Source: Roseiterribacter gracilis (GTDB taxonomy: Bacteria; Pseudomonadota; Alphaproteobacteria; BOG-932; Roseiterribacteraceae). Taken from it: a stretch of DNA of 64,000 bases. The notes beneath the pieces are model-generated. The model did no database searches. It saw only the letters and a list, made by a program, of their open reading frames with translations, and was not told where the DNA came from. The position numbers were made by a program, and so were the translations under genes. Positions 8,793-17,405 of the stretch are shown here, piece by piece. The stretch spans positions 2,728,001 through 2,792,000 of the forward strand of contig BOPV01000001.1 of the NCBI GenBank assembly GCA_018332375.1, read 5' to 3'. Every line of letters begins with the position of its first letter. Within the stretch, counting starts at the first letter, position 1.

Positions 8793-9206
8793 TTACTTCT
8801 TCTTGCGAGCCGAACGCTTGGTCGCCGGCTTCTTCGCAGCGGCCTTACGAGCGGTCTTCTTGCGACCACCCTTCTTTGCAGCCGACTTGCGAGCCGTCTT
8901 CTTGCGACCGCCCTTCTTCGCAGCAGCCTTACGAGCGGTCTTCTTGCGACCACCCTTCTTCGCTGCGGCCTTGCGAGCGGTCTTCTTACGACCGGTCTTC
9001 TTCGCGCCCGTCTTACGGGTCGCCTTACGAGCGGTCTTCTTGCGACCGGTCTTCTTGGCACCGGTCTTCTTGGCCGCGGCCTTACGCGTGGTCTTACGAC
9101 CGCGCTTCGTCGCTGCCTTCTTCGCTGCCGCTTTACGCGTGGTCTTGCGACCGCGCTTCACCGGCGTAGCCGGCGTCGCCGGCGTCGTGCTATCCAAATC
9201 AGCCAT
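8793..9206 (-). CDS. lysine-rich histone H1-like DNA-binding protein
   Basis: 137 residues, almost entirely Lys, Ala, Arg, Thr and Gly after a short acidic/Thr-Pro leader. It is built from tandem copies of a 14-residue unit close to KKGGRKKTARKAAA (at least four near-identical copies in the C-terminal half) and earlier variants (KRGRKTTRKAAAKK, KKTGRKKTARKA). The DNA shows matching 42-base imperfect repeats. Such proteins resemble eukaryotic H1 tails and bacterial Hc1/Hc2 or AlgP-like proteins and bind DNA non-specifically; a nucleoid-compacting or regulatory role is inferred. A GAGGGGGG Shine-Dalgarno precedes the ATG. Repeat number is likely to vary between strains. Confidence 0.85.
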   Translation of the reverse strand: MADLDSTTPATPATPVKRGRKTTRKAAAKKAATKRGRKTTRKAAAKKTGAKKTGRKKTARKATRKTGAKKTGRKKTARKAAAKKGGRKKTARKAAAKKGGRKKTARKSAAKKGGRKKTARKAAAKKPATKRSARKKK

Positions 9207-10020
9207 AAGGGCCCCCCTCTAACGTGTCGTCAGATGAACGCCGCGCTGAAAAATAAGCAGGTGATTCGCGACGTACACGGTTTTCAGCATAGCACATTTG
9301 TGAATCTGTCCAGCGCATTCGCGAGTCGCGCGCGGATTTTTGGCGCGTTTTGAGTCGCGCACGCGGTCAAACCGACCGTCGATGACGCGCCGCGCGCGCC
9401 GCGAAAACGCACCCGATGACTCCCGACAAATGATCGCGTCGTGAACTGCACGATGCAGCACGCGCACAATGTTCATGCGGATTTTTTTACGGCGCGCGCG
9501 CTCACGCGTGACGCGCGCGACGCCGCTTCGTCGGCGCGCGAACGGCGCCGCGACGGCGTCGGCGGGCGGCCGGCGCGAGGGGCAAAAAAAATTTGCGATG
9601 GAGGCCGTCACGACCCCGAAAATGAGTCGAAATCGGGTTCCGAAGACGCGTGACGGGGTCTCGATCGCGCGAATCACTCGGCCGTTCGCGCACCCGGAAT
9701 GACGCTCCATCGCGTCGCAAATTGAATCCATCGGCGACGTGTTTGCACGTCGCGTGCTCGCCGCCTTCGGACGCAACGCGGACACCGTATCGAGCGCCGT
9801 CACGACCCGCGCGACCGCCGCGCTGCATCGCGACAACGACACAGACGGATACGAGATGCGGGTCATCGCGCCGATGCGGAACCCAGATCTTGCGGTGGCA
9901 CGACCCGCACGTGGTGCCGTGACGATGCCGATGCGCGCGCGACGCGCGCGCCCGAAAGCAGGACGTACGTCTGCCGCGAAAGCGACGCGTACGCACGCTC
10001 GCGATGCTGCGCGCACCGCA
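9207..10020. other. 814-base gene-poor region, very rich in CGCG
   Basis: No convincing gene was found. The open frames here have shuffled-looking, Arg/Ala-rich products and no family resemblance. The stretch is extremely dense in CGCG/GCGC words (for example around 9378-9404, 9487-9521 and 9931-9949), interrupted by A/T runs such as the poly-A near 9583-9591. One weak plus-strand candidate runs from GTG 9739 and has a Lys/Arg/Ala-rich tail, but its frame passes straight through the terminator at 10027-10052, which argues against it. The left edge must hold the promoter and leader of the histone-like gene. Confidence 0.6.
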
Positions 10021-10054
10021 AAAGGAAAACCCCAGGCTCTCGCCTGGGGTTTCC
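10021..10054 (-). terminator. intrinsic terminator of the liv operon
   Basis: AAACCCCAGGC (10027-10037) pairs perfectly with GCCTGGGGTTT (10042-10052) around a TCTC loop. On the minus strand the hairpin is followed by TTTTCCTTTT. It sits about 35 bases after the livK stop. Confidence 0.88.
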
Positions 10055-10087
10055 AATCACACCGCACGCGTGCGGTTGCGCGAAGGA

Positions 10088-11206
10088 TCAGCTTTGCGTC
10101 GGCAGTGGTTTCCAACCGCCGTTCGTCCACGTGTAGACGAGATAGGCCGGCGTCGTGAGATCGCCTTTCTTGTCGAAGCCGAGCGAGCCCATCACCGTGT
10201 CGGCCGGCGCCGCACGCAATTGCTCGGCGACCTTCTTCGCATCCATGCCGTTCGCTTTGGTCGCTGCCTGCGCCCAGGCCTGTACCGCTGCGTACGTGTA
10301 GAGCGTGTAGCCTTCGGGCTGATATCCGGCGTCGACGAACTTCTTCACGATCGCCGCATTCTTCGGATCGAGCGTCGGATCGGGACCGAAGGTGAAGAGC
10401 ACGCCTTCGCCGGCAGCGCCGGTGATGCCCCAGAATTCCTTCGTCGCCATCGCGTCGCCACCGATCAGCACCGTGTTCATGCCCTGCTCGCGCATCTGGC
10501 GCACGATGAGGCCGGCTTCGGTGTGATAGCCGCCGTAATAGAGAACTTCGACCTGCGCCTGTTTCAACTTGGTCACGAAGGCCGAGTAGTCCTTCTCACC
10601 GGGCGTCACCGTGTCGAACAACACTTCCTGGATGCCGGCCGCGTTGAGCGACTTCTTGGTCTCTTCAGCGAGGCCCTGGCTGTAGGCCTGCTTGTCGTGC
10701 GCGATCGCCAGCTTCTTGCCGGCATATTGTTTGCCGATGAACGCAGCGGCGACTTTGCCCTGCTGATCGTCACGACCGCAGACGCGGAACACGGTCGTCT
10801 TCTTCGGGTCTTCAGTCAGTTTCGGATTGGTCGATGCGGGCGAGATCTGCACCACGCCGCCTTCGGCATAGACGTCCGACGCCGGGATCGACGAGCCCGA
10901 GCAATAGTGGCCGATCACCACCGGCACTTTGTCCGACACCATCGAATTGGCGACTGCGACGGCCTGCTTCGGATCGCAGCTATCGTCGCCGATCTTGAGT
11001 TTGAGTTTCTTGCCGAGGACGCCGCCCGACGCGTTCAGATCGGCGATCGCCATTTCGGCGCCGCGCTTGAACTGTTCGCCGAAGGCCGCGTACTGGCCCG
11101 TGATTGGCGTCGCGACACCGATCGTGACCTCGCCGCCACCTTTGTCGCCACAAGCCGCGACACCGACCGCGAGCGCGACCGCTGCGACCCACTTCGAGAC
11201 CTTCAT
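10088..11206 (-). CDS. livK: branched-chain amino-acid ABC transporter substrate-binding protein
   Basis: 372 residues. A signal sequence ends VGVAACGDKG, so it may be a lipoprotein or be cleaved near there. The mature protein is a type I periplasmic binding protein of the LivJ/LivK family (VTIGVATPITGQYAAFGEQ; GGVLGKKLKLKIGDD; VVIGHYCSGSSIPAS), with a conserved Cys pair typical of Leu/Ile/Val-binding proteins. It captures branched-chain amino acids for LivHMGF. The ATG at 11206 is chosen because it begins the signal peptide and follows an AGAGGAG Shine-Dalgarno; the longer frame upstream is spurious. The gene is last in the operon, 28 bases after livF, so its dose may be set separately. Confidence 0.93.
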   Translation of the reverse strand: MKVSKWVAAVALAVGVAACGDKGGGEVTIGVATPITGQYAAFGEQFKRGAEMAIADLNASGGVLGKKLKLKIGDDSCDPKQAVAVANSMVSDKVPVVIGHYCSGSSIPASDVYAEGGVVQISPASTNPKLTEDPKKTTVFRVCGRDDQQGKVAAAFIGKQYAGKKLAIAHDKQAYSQGLAEETKKSLNAAGIQEVLFDTVTPGEKDYSAFVTKLKQAQVEVLYYGGYHTEAGLIVRQMREQGMNTVLIGGDAMATKEFWGITGAAGEGVLFTFGPDPTLDPKNAAIVKKFVDAGYQPEGYTLYTYAAVQAWAQAATKANGMDAKKVAEQLRAAPADTVMGSLGFDKKGDLTTPAYLVYTWTNGGWKPLPTQS

Positions 11207-11234
11207 CGTCCGCTCCTCTGTTCGTTTGCAGATG

Positions 11235-11951
11235 TCAGTGGTGACCAGCGCCGCCGAGATAGGCCTCGCGAACTTCGTCGCTGGCCAACAATTCGGCGCC
11301 GGTCCCGGTGCTCTGGATGCGGCCATTCACCAGCACGTACGCGCGGTTGGCAAGCTTGAGCGCCTGGTGCGCGTTCTGTTCGACCAGCAGCACGGTGGTG
11401 CCGTGTTCGCGATTGATTTCGGCGATGGCAGCAAAGATCTGGCGCACGATCAGCGGCGCCAGGCCCAGCGACGGCTCATCGAGCAATAACAGTTTCGGTT
11501 CGCTCATCAGCGCGCGGGCGATTGCCAGCATTTGCTGCTCGCCGCCCGACAAGGTGCCGGCGCGTTGCGCCTGCCGCTCTTCCAGCCGCGGGAACATCGC
11601 GTAGGCGCGCGCAAGATTGCGGTCGAAATTCGCCGCCGGCGCCAGGATCGCGCCGAGCTTCAGATTTTCCAGCACGGTCAGGCGCGGGAAGACGCGGCGG
11701 CCTTCGGGCGCCTGCGCGATGCCGAGCCGCGCGATCTCGTGCGTCTTCAGCTGCGAAATATCTTGGCCCAGGAACCGGATCACGCCGTGCCGCGCGCGCG
11801 GACTGCCGAAGATGGTCATCAGCAAGGTCGACTTGCCGGCACCGTTGGCGCCGATCAGCGCCACGATCTCGCCCTGGCGGACTTCGATCGACACGCCCTT
11901 CAACGCCTCGATCGCGCCGTAGAAGCTGCGGATGTCGGTGAGTTCGAGCAT
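11235..11951 (-). CDS. livF: branched-chain amino-acid ABC transporter ATPase LivF
   Basis: 238 residues, normal length for LivF. It has Walker A GANGAGKST, a Q-loop region, an ABC signature written LSGGEQQ, Walker B LLLLDEPSLGL and a downstream His switch replaced in the usual LivF way (LLVEQNAHQAL). It hydrolyses ATP on the cytoplasmic side with LivG to drive uptake through LivH-LivM. The start at 11951 overlaps the livG stop by 4 bases (ATGA). Subfamily-specific features (APEGRRVFPRLTVLENL) separate it from LivG. Confidence 0.95.
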   Translation of the reverse strand: MLELTDIRSFYGAIEALKGVSIEVRQGEIVALIGANGAGKSTLLMTIFGSPRARHGVIRFLGQDISQLKTHEIARLGIAQAPEGRRVFPRLTVLENLKLGAILAPAANFDRNLARAYAMFPRLEERQAQRAGTLSGGEQQMLAIARALMSEPKLLLLDEPSLGLAPLIVRQIFAAIAEINREHGTTVLLVEQNAHQALKLANRAYVLVNGRIQSTGTGAELLASDEVREAYLGGAGHH

Positions 11952-12751
11952 CACGCGGCCTCCGGCTCGCCGAGATAGGCGCGGATGACTGCCGGGTCTT
12001 CCTTGATCACCGCGGGCGCTGCATCGGCGATCTTGCGACCGTAATCCAGCACCACGATGTGGTCCGAGATTCCCATCACCATGCCCATGTCGTGCTCGAT
12101 CAGAAGGATCGCGAGACCATGCTCGTCGCGCAGCTCGCGCAGGAACCGCGCCAGCTCGGCCGTCTCGCTGCCGTTCAATCCCGCCGCCGGCTCGTCGAGG
12201 CACAGCAACACCGGTTCGGTGCAAAGGGCGCGAACGATCTCCAGCTTGCGCTGCTGTCCGTAGGGCAGCGATCCCGCCGGCACGTCGGCCGACGCAGTCA
12301 GCCCAACCCGGTCGAGCCAGAAGCGCGCGCGTTCGACCGCGTCCTTCTCGGCATTCTTATAAGCAGGCAGGCCGAACAGGCCCGCAATCGAGAACAAGGA
12401 CGCGCGCTGCAACCGGTTGTGCTGCGCCACGATCAGATTTTCGAGCACGGTCATGCCGGCGAAGAGCCGGATGTTCTGGAAGGTGCGTGCGACTTTGGCG
12501 CGGGCCGCGACCTGATGCTTGCGCAGATGCTGCAGCTCGACCGTGCCGCCCGCTTCGCGCTGCAGAATGATGCGGCCATGCGTCGGGTGATAGAAGCCGG
12601 TCAGGCAATTGAAGACCGTCGTCTTGCCGGCGCCGTTGGGACCGATGATGGCGGTGATGGCCGAGGCCGACGCGGTGAACGAGACGTCGTTGACCGCCTT
12701 CAAGCCACCGAACTGCATCGTCAGATGCTCGACGCTGAGAAGCTTGCTCAT
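11951..12751 (-). CDS. livG: branched-chain amino-acid ABC transporter ATPase LivG
   Basis: 266 residues. Walker A is GPNGAGKTT, followed by the LivG-specific TVFNCLTGFY, RTFQNIRLFAGMTVLENL and Walker B CLDEPAAGLN. The signature region, LPYGQQRKLEIVRAL, is the usual degenerate LivG form. The C-terminus carries the LivG extension (LLIEHDMGMVMGISDHIVVLDYG in two pieces). It pairs with LivF. The ATG at 12751 overlaps the livM stop by 4 bases; the longer open frame upstream is the livM antisense-phase shadow. Confidence 0.95.
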   Translation of the reverse strand: MSKLLSVEHLTMQFGGLKAVNDVSFTASASAITAIIGPNGAGKTTVFNCLTGFYHPTHGRIILQREAGGTVELQHLRKHQVAARAKVARTFQNIRLFAGMTVLENLIVAQHNRLQRASLFSIAGLFGLPAYKNAEKDAVERARFWLDRVGLTASADVPAGSLPYGQQRKLEIVRALCTEPVLLCLDEPAAGLNGSETAELARFLRELRDEHGLAILLIEHDMGMVMGISDHIVVLDYGRKIADAAPAVIKEDPAVIRAYLGEPEAA

Positions 12752-14151
12752 GGCGCAGCTCCCAACCTGATCGACGGTTCGCGGCGGCTGATCAGGCCCG
12801 ACGGGCGCCACACCATGATCGCGACCATCGCAACACCAAAGGCGAGCATGCGGTACTCGGCCAATTGCCGGACCAGTTCGGGCACGCCGATCATCACGAT
12901 CGCAGCCAGCACGACGCCGAGCTGCGAGCCGACGCCACCCAGCACCACGATGGCGAGGATCACCGCGCTTTCGAGGAAGGAGAAACTTTCCGGGCTGATG
13001 AAGCCCTGGCGCACGGCAAAGAAGGCGCCAGCCAATCCGCCCCACGACGCGGCGATGGCGTAGGCCGACAAACGAATGCGTTGCAAGTTCAGCCCCAATG
13101 ACTGGGCCGCGATCTCGTCTTCGCGCAGCGCTTCCCAGGCACGGCCAAGCGGCAATTTGCGCGAGCGTGCGATGAACGCGTTCACTGCCAGCGCCAACGC
13201 CAGGATCACATAGAAAATGAAAATCTGGCGGTGCGACGGATCGAACGAAATGCCGAACAATTCGTGGAAGGCGTGACGGCCGGCATCGGGTGTCGCGGTG
13301 AAGTCAGCGACACCGAAAAAGCTAATGCGCGGAATCTGCGCGATGCCCTGGCTGCCGCTGGTGAGCGAGCTCCAATTGATCGCGATCAACCGCGTGATTT
13401 CGCCGAAGCCCAAGGTGACGATGGCGAAATAGTCGCCGCGCAAACGCAGGATCGGCCCGCCAACAACTAGGCCCGCAACGGCTGCGCAGAGACCGGCAAT
13501 CGGCAACGCACCCCAGAAGGACAGGCCGGCTGAAATCGACAGTAGCGCGTAGGCATAGGCGCCGATCGCGAAGAACGCGACATAACCAAGATCGAGCAGA
13601 CCGGCGAGGCCGACTGTGATGTTCAAACCCCAACCCAGCATGACGTAGGTCAGAACCAGAATCGCAATGTCGAGCAGACGGCGATCGATCACCGGCGTCA
13701 GCGGCAGAACCACCAGCAACGCCAGAATCACAAGCGGCGCACGCTTGATTGCGACCGGCGGAATTTTGACGCCGCCGGTGATGCGCCCCGCCAATGTCGG
13801 GAAGGCAAGCAACGACGCGCGCAACGCGACGAACAAACCACCGATCGCAAGCGCGGCGCTGAATTCCGGCGCGAAGCGGATGAAAGGGGCTGCGATCGCA
13901 ACCAGCAGCGCGATCAACGCGACCGGCCGCGGACGTCCGGCTTCGGCAACGCCGAGCGCGAAGCGCCCGAGGAACACCGCCACCGCAAACGCGATCGCTT
14001 CGGGAATGCGCGGCCGCAGGATCAGACCGTTGGCGGTCTCGCTGGTCGGCAAGCCGACGATCGGCAGGCACAGAACGAGTGCGACGAAGCCGGCGAGTGC
14101 ACCGTCGCGCAGCGGCCGAAGCAAAGCTTCGCGCAGAGGGGTGCGCAGCAT
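12748..14151 (-). CDS. livM: branched-chain amino-acid ABC transporter permease LivM
   Basis: 467 residues, an integral inner-membrane permease. The N-terminal about 140 residues contain extra hydrophobic helices (the DUF3382-like extension seen in long LivM proteins). The conserved permease core follows, with GLNITVGLAGLLDLGYVAFF, ILRLRGDYFAIVTLGFGE and the cytoplasmic coupling loop REDEIAAQSLGLNLQRIRLSAYA. It forms the translocation pore with LivH. Its start shares one base with the livH stop (TGATG), and its stop overlaps the livG start. Confidence 0.94.
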   Translation of the reverse strand: MLRTPLREALLRPLRDGALAGFVALVLCLPIVGLPTSETANGLILRPRIPEAIAFAVAVFLGRFALGVAEAGRPRPVALIALLVAIAAPFIRFAPEFSAALAIGGLFVALRASLLAFPTLAGRITGGVKIPPVAIKRAPLVILALLVVLPLTPVIDRRLLDIAILVLTYVMLGWGLNITVGLAGLLDLGYVAFFAIGAYAYALLSISAGLSFWGALPIAGLCAAVAGLVVGGPILRLRGDYFAIVTLGFGEITRLIAINWSSLTSGSQGIAQIPRISFFGVADFTATPDAGRHAFHELFGISFDPSHRQIFIFYVILALALAVNAFIARSRKLPLGRAWEALREDEIAAQSLGLNLQRIRLSAYAIAASWGGLAGAFFAVRQGFISPESFSFLESAVILAIVVLGGVGSQLGVVLAAIVMIGVPELVRQLAEYRMLAFGVAMVAIMVWRPSGLISRREPSIRLGAAP

Positions 14152-15071
14152 CAGACTTTCTCGATCATCGGACGGCCGAGCAGCCCTTGCGGCCGCACCG
14201 TCAACACGAGAACCAGAATGCCGTAGACGGCGACGTCTTTATATTCGGCTGCGGCATAGCCCGACCAAAACGCTTCGATCAGGCCGATCAACAGCCCGCC
14301 CAACATTGCGCCCGGCAGCGAGCCGATGCCGCCCAAAACGGCCGCGGTGAAGGCTTTGATGCCGGCGAGGAAGCCGATGAAGAAGTCGATCACGCCATAA
14401 TAGAGTGTGACCAGCATGCCCGCGACCGCGGCCAGTGCGGCACCGATCACGAAGGTGGTCGAGATCGTCTTGTCGACATCGATGCCCAGCAGCGACGCCA
14501 TTTTGAGATCTTGGCTGCAGGCACGTTGGGCGCGGCCGAGCGAGGTGCGCGCGATCAACAAGGTGAAGCCGATCATCAGTACGGTCGTGAAAACGACGAT
14601 GAAGATCTGCAGCCAGCTGATTGTGACCGCAAAGCCGCCGTCGCCGCCGCCATAGAGCGTGACGCCACCGCGGAGCACCGGTTGGATCGCCTTCGAGCGC
14701 GCGCCCTGCGTCAGCTGCACGAAGTTCTGCAGAAAGATCGAAACGCCGATCGCCGAGATCAGCGGCGCCAGGCGCGGCGAATTTCGCAGCGGCCGGTAGG
14801 CAACACGCTCGACCGTCCACCCCCAGGCCGCGGTGAAGGTCACCGCAACGACGAGAACGATCACAAGGGTGAGTGGCACCGACGAAAGTCCGATCGCCGA
14901 AAGCGCCACAAAGGCGATCAAAGCAAGGAAGGCGCCCAGCATGTAAATCTCGCCGTGGGCGAAATTGATCATGCCGACGATCCCGTAGACCATCGTGTAG
15001 CCAATCGCGATCAGCCCGTAGATCGAGCCGAGCACCAGCCCGTTGACGAGCTGTTGGAGAAAATACGCCAT
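14151..15071 (-). CDS. livH: branched-chain amino-acid ABC transporter permease LivH
   Basis: 306 residues with about eight membrane helices. The N-terminus QQLVNGLVLGSIYGLIAIGY is the LivH hallmark, followed by MVYGIVGMINFAHGEIYMLG and the coupling loop RAQRACSQDLKMASLLGID. It is the first gene of livHMGFK. The ATG at 15071 has no good Shine-Dalgarno. An in-frame GTG at 15089 lies 9 bases after GAGGG and would add six residues, so it may be the true start. The very long open frame continuing upstream on this strand is antisense to the TonB receptor and is rejected. Confidence 0.93.
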   Translation of the reverse strand: MAYFLQQLVNGLVLGSIYGLIAIGYTMVYGIVGMINFAHGEIYMLGAFLALIAFVALSAIGLSSVPLTLVIVLVVAVTFTAAWGWTVERVAYRPLRNSPRLAPLISAIGVSIFLQNFVQLTQGARSKAIQPVLRGGVTLYGGGDGGFAVTISWLQIFIVVFTTVLMIGFTLLIARTSLGRAQRACSQDLKMASLLGIDVDKTISTTFVIGAALAAVAGMLVTLYYGVIDFFIGFLAGIKAFTAAVLGGIGSLPGAMLGGLLIGLIEAFWSGYAAAEYKDVAVYGILVLVLTVRPQGLLGRPMIEKV

Positions 15072-15176
15072 CGGCGGCGGAACGTGCACGAACCATGTCC
15101 CTCGGGCAATACAGGCCCGCGCAGACCGGGACGCCACGGCTCGACGGGCAATCACCGCTTCGTTTAGCGCTGGTCC

Positions 15177-17339
15177 ATGAAATTCAGCCCCACATCGCTC
15201 GTGCTCGCGACGCTGCTCGGTCTTGGCACCACCGAAAGCGCCTCCGCGCAAACCGAAGAGATCATCGTCACCGCGCGCCAACGCGCCGAAAAACTGCGCG
15301 ATGTGCCGGCTACGGTGACCGTGCTGGATGAACAGACGATCGCGCGGGCGCATATCGATTCGCTGGCCGAAGTCGCGGCCCGCGCGCCCGGTTTTGTAAT
15401 TTCCGACCCGTTCGGCCGCTTGAACCCGTCCCCTTCGGTACGTGGACTGGTGCAGGCAGGTATTGGTGACGAACCCAATGTGGGCCTGTTCCTCGATGGC
15501 ACCTATGTCGGTGGCCGTTCGTCGATCAACGGCTTGTTGTTCGATCTCGAACGGATCGAAGTGGTCAAAGGCCCGCAATCGGCACTCTACGGCCGCAACA
15601 CGTTCGGCGGCGCGATCAACGTGCTGCAAAAGCAGCCGACAGACCAACTCGACGGCTATGTCGAAGGCACGATCGGCACCAAGTCGCGCTACGAGCTGAA
15701 AGGTGCGATCGGCGGCCCGATCGTCGACGGCAAAGTGTCGGCGCGCATCGCGGGCGTGTGGCACGATTTCGGCGGCTATTTCCGCAACGAGACCGGCGGC
15801 ACGTTGGGCGATCAGATGACGCGCGCCGTGACCTTGGCGCTGCGCTTCACGCCGTCCGACTCGCTCGAGATCTTGGCACGCACGACCTATTCGCTCGATC
15901 AGGATCAACAGCCGCCGCTCTATCCGTTGCAGCCCAACTGTTCGGCGACGGTGCCGAGCGGCCCGTTCAAACTCTATTGCGGTGAAGTGCCGGAGCGGCG
16001 CGGTCCGTTTGCGGTCAACAACTATCCGTACGGGTTGCTGCGCGAGACCGCGCGCCAGACGCTGCGCGTGACGTATTCGCTGGGCGACGTGGCGCTGCGT
16101 TCGTTGAGTTCGTTTGCGCAGGATCAATCGAACTTCGTGCGTGACGACGACTACACGCCGACCTTGGATTTCACGCGCCAGCAATCGACCACGCGCAAAG
16201 ATACGCAGCAGGATCTGCGTTTGCAGAGCGTCGATGGCGGTGCGCTGACCTGGCTTGCGGGCGTCAATTACTACCGCTTCCAGAACGATATCCGGCAGCG
16301 CGACATCAACAACTTCGCCGGCTTGCCGCCGACCGGTCCGCGTTCGATCACCACCACGACGGCGCTTGCGACCTACGGTTCCGTGACCTGGCGCGTGCGG
16401 CCGGACGTGTCGCTCACCGGCGAACTGCGCTTCTCCGACGAACGCAAAAGCTTTGTCAGCGAAATTCTCGATCGCACCGGAAAGCCGCTCAATCTCGAAG
16501 CGCGCTGGACGAGCTGGACGCCAAAATTCGCCGCGACCTGGGACGTGACGCGCGACGCGACTGTGTACGCGTCGGTGGCGCGCGGCTTCAAAACCGGCGG
16601 CTTCAACGACATGACCAATCTGTTCGATTCCGAGCGGGCCTATCAGCCCGAGACGAACTGGACCTACGAAGTCGGCACCAAGACGAGCTGGCTCGATCGC
16701 CGGCTGCAGGCCGAGCTGTCCTTGTTCTGGATCGATTGGTCGAACCAGCAGGTCAGCGCCTCGAGCGCGGCCGGCCAGAGCCTCAATTTCTACAACACCA
16801 ATGCGGGCGCCACGACGAGCAAGGGCTTTGAGCTGGCGCTGCGCGCCAAGCCGACCGATCGCTGGTCGGTCGATCTTGGCTACGCCTTCACCGACGCGCG
16901 CTTTGATTCGTACCGCGACCCCGACCTGGCCAACGCGGCGGGCTTTGCGCCGACGGGCGACGTCGCGGACCATTTTCTGCCGCGCTATTCGCGGCATCAG
17001 GTGGCGGCGAGCACCGAGTATCGCCAGCCGATCGAAGGACTCGGCCGTGACGTCGACGGCTATGTCCGGCTCGAAGGCACCTGGCAGTCCAAGCAATATG
17101 CCGAGGCGTCGAACACCGCCTATGTCGGCGACGACACCAAGCTGAACGCACGAATCGGTGCCGTCAGCGGTCCGGTTGAGCTGTCGCTGTGGGTCAAGAA
17201 TCTGACGGACGACAGCACGCCGCCGGTCGTCATCCGCTTCAACACCCGCCAGCGCAGCACCGCGACGCGCGTCTTCCTGGTTGAAGCGGCGGACGGGCGA
17301 ACCTTCGGCGCCACGTTGCGCTGGCGTTTTGGCGCCTGA
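15177..17339 (+). CDS. TonB-dependent outer-membrane receptor
   Basis: 720 residues. A Sec signal peptide ends near TESASAQ, directly followed by the TonB box (EEIIVTARQ). The plug domain contains VPATVTVLDEQTI, SVRGL, GLFLDGTYVGGRS and the ERIEVVKGPQSALYGRNTFGG signature. The beta-barrel fills the rest, with strands such as VYASVARGFKTGGFND and TNWTYEVGTKTSW. The last residues are WRFGA, so the usual terminal aromatic is three from the end. The substrate cannot be read from sequence: sequence style resembles the alphaproteobacterial FecA/CirA-like receptors used for diverse nutrients. It is divergent from the liv operon with 88-105 bases between. Confidence 0.92.
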   Translation: MKFSPTSLVLATLLGLGTTESASAQTEEIIVTARQRAEKLRDVPATVTVLDEQTIARAHIDSLAEVAARAPGFVISDPFGRLNPSPSVRGLVQAGIGDEPNVGLFLDGTYVGGRSSINGLLFDLERIEVVKGPQSALYGRNTFGGAINVLQKQPTDQLDGYVEGTIGTKSRYELKGAIGGPIVDGKVSARIAGVWHDFGGYFRNETGGTLGDQMTRAVTLALRFTPSDSLEILARTTYSLDQDQQPPLYPLQPNCSATVPSGPFKLYCGEVPERRGPFAVNNYPYGLLRETARQTLRVTYSLGDVALRSLSSFAQDQSNFVRDDDYTPTLDFTRQQSTTRKDTQQDLRLQSVDGGALTWLAGVNYYRFQNDIRQRDINNFAGLPPTGPRSITTTTALATYGSVTWRVRPDVSLTGELRFSDERKSFVSEILDRTGKPLNLEARWTSWTPKFAATWDVTRDATVYASVARGFKTGGFNDMTNLFDSERAYQPETNWTYEVGTKTSWLDRRLQAELSLFWIDWSNQQVSASSAAGQSLNFYNTNAGATTSKGFELALRAKPTDRWSVDLGYAFTDARFDSYRDPDLANAAGFAPTGDVADHFLPRYSRHQVAASTEYRQPIEGLGRDVDGYVRLEGTWQSKQYAEASNTAYVGDDTKLNARIGAVSGPVELSLWVKNLTDDSTPPVVIRFNTRQRSTATRVFLVEAADGRTFGATLRWRFGA

Positions 17340-17353
17340 GAGGCTGCGAGCGT

Positions 17354-17404
17354 CCGGCAACAGTGACGTTTTCGTCACATGCCGGGCGCAGGCTGAATTT
17401 TTTT
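17354..17404 (+). terminator. nested hairpin followed by a T run
   Basis: CCGGCA/TGCCGG (17354-17359 with 17380-17385) encloses an inner GTGACG-TTTT-CGTCAC hairpin. A run of seven T follows at 17398-17404. The 12-base gap between stem and T run is longer than canonical, so termination of the receptor transcript is likely but not certain. Confidence 0.45.
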
Positions 17405-17405
17405 C

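Noticed and set aside
8793..9206. Tandem repeats as a possible CRISPR array
   Set aside because: The 42-base periodicity encodes a regular Lys/Ala/Arg protein repeat; there are no unique spacers between repeats.
9219..10130. 303-codon minus-strand frame across the gene-poor region
   Set aside because: It begins inside the livK 3' end, runs through the terminator hairpin and gives an Arg/Ala-rich, motif-free product.
14151..17378. 1075-codon open frame on the minus strand extending livH upstream
   Set aside because: Only the first 306 residues from 15071 match LivH; the rest is exactly antisense to the TonB receptor and has shadow-type composition.
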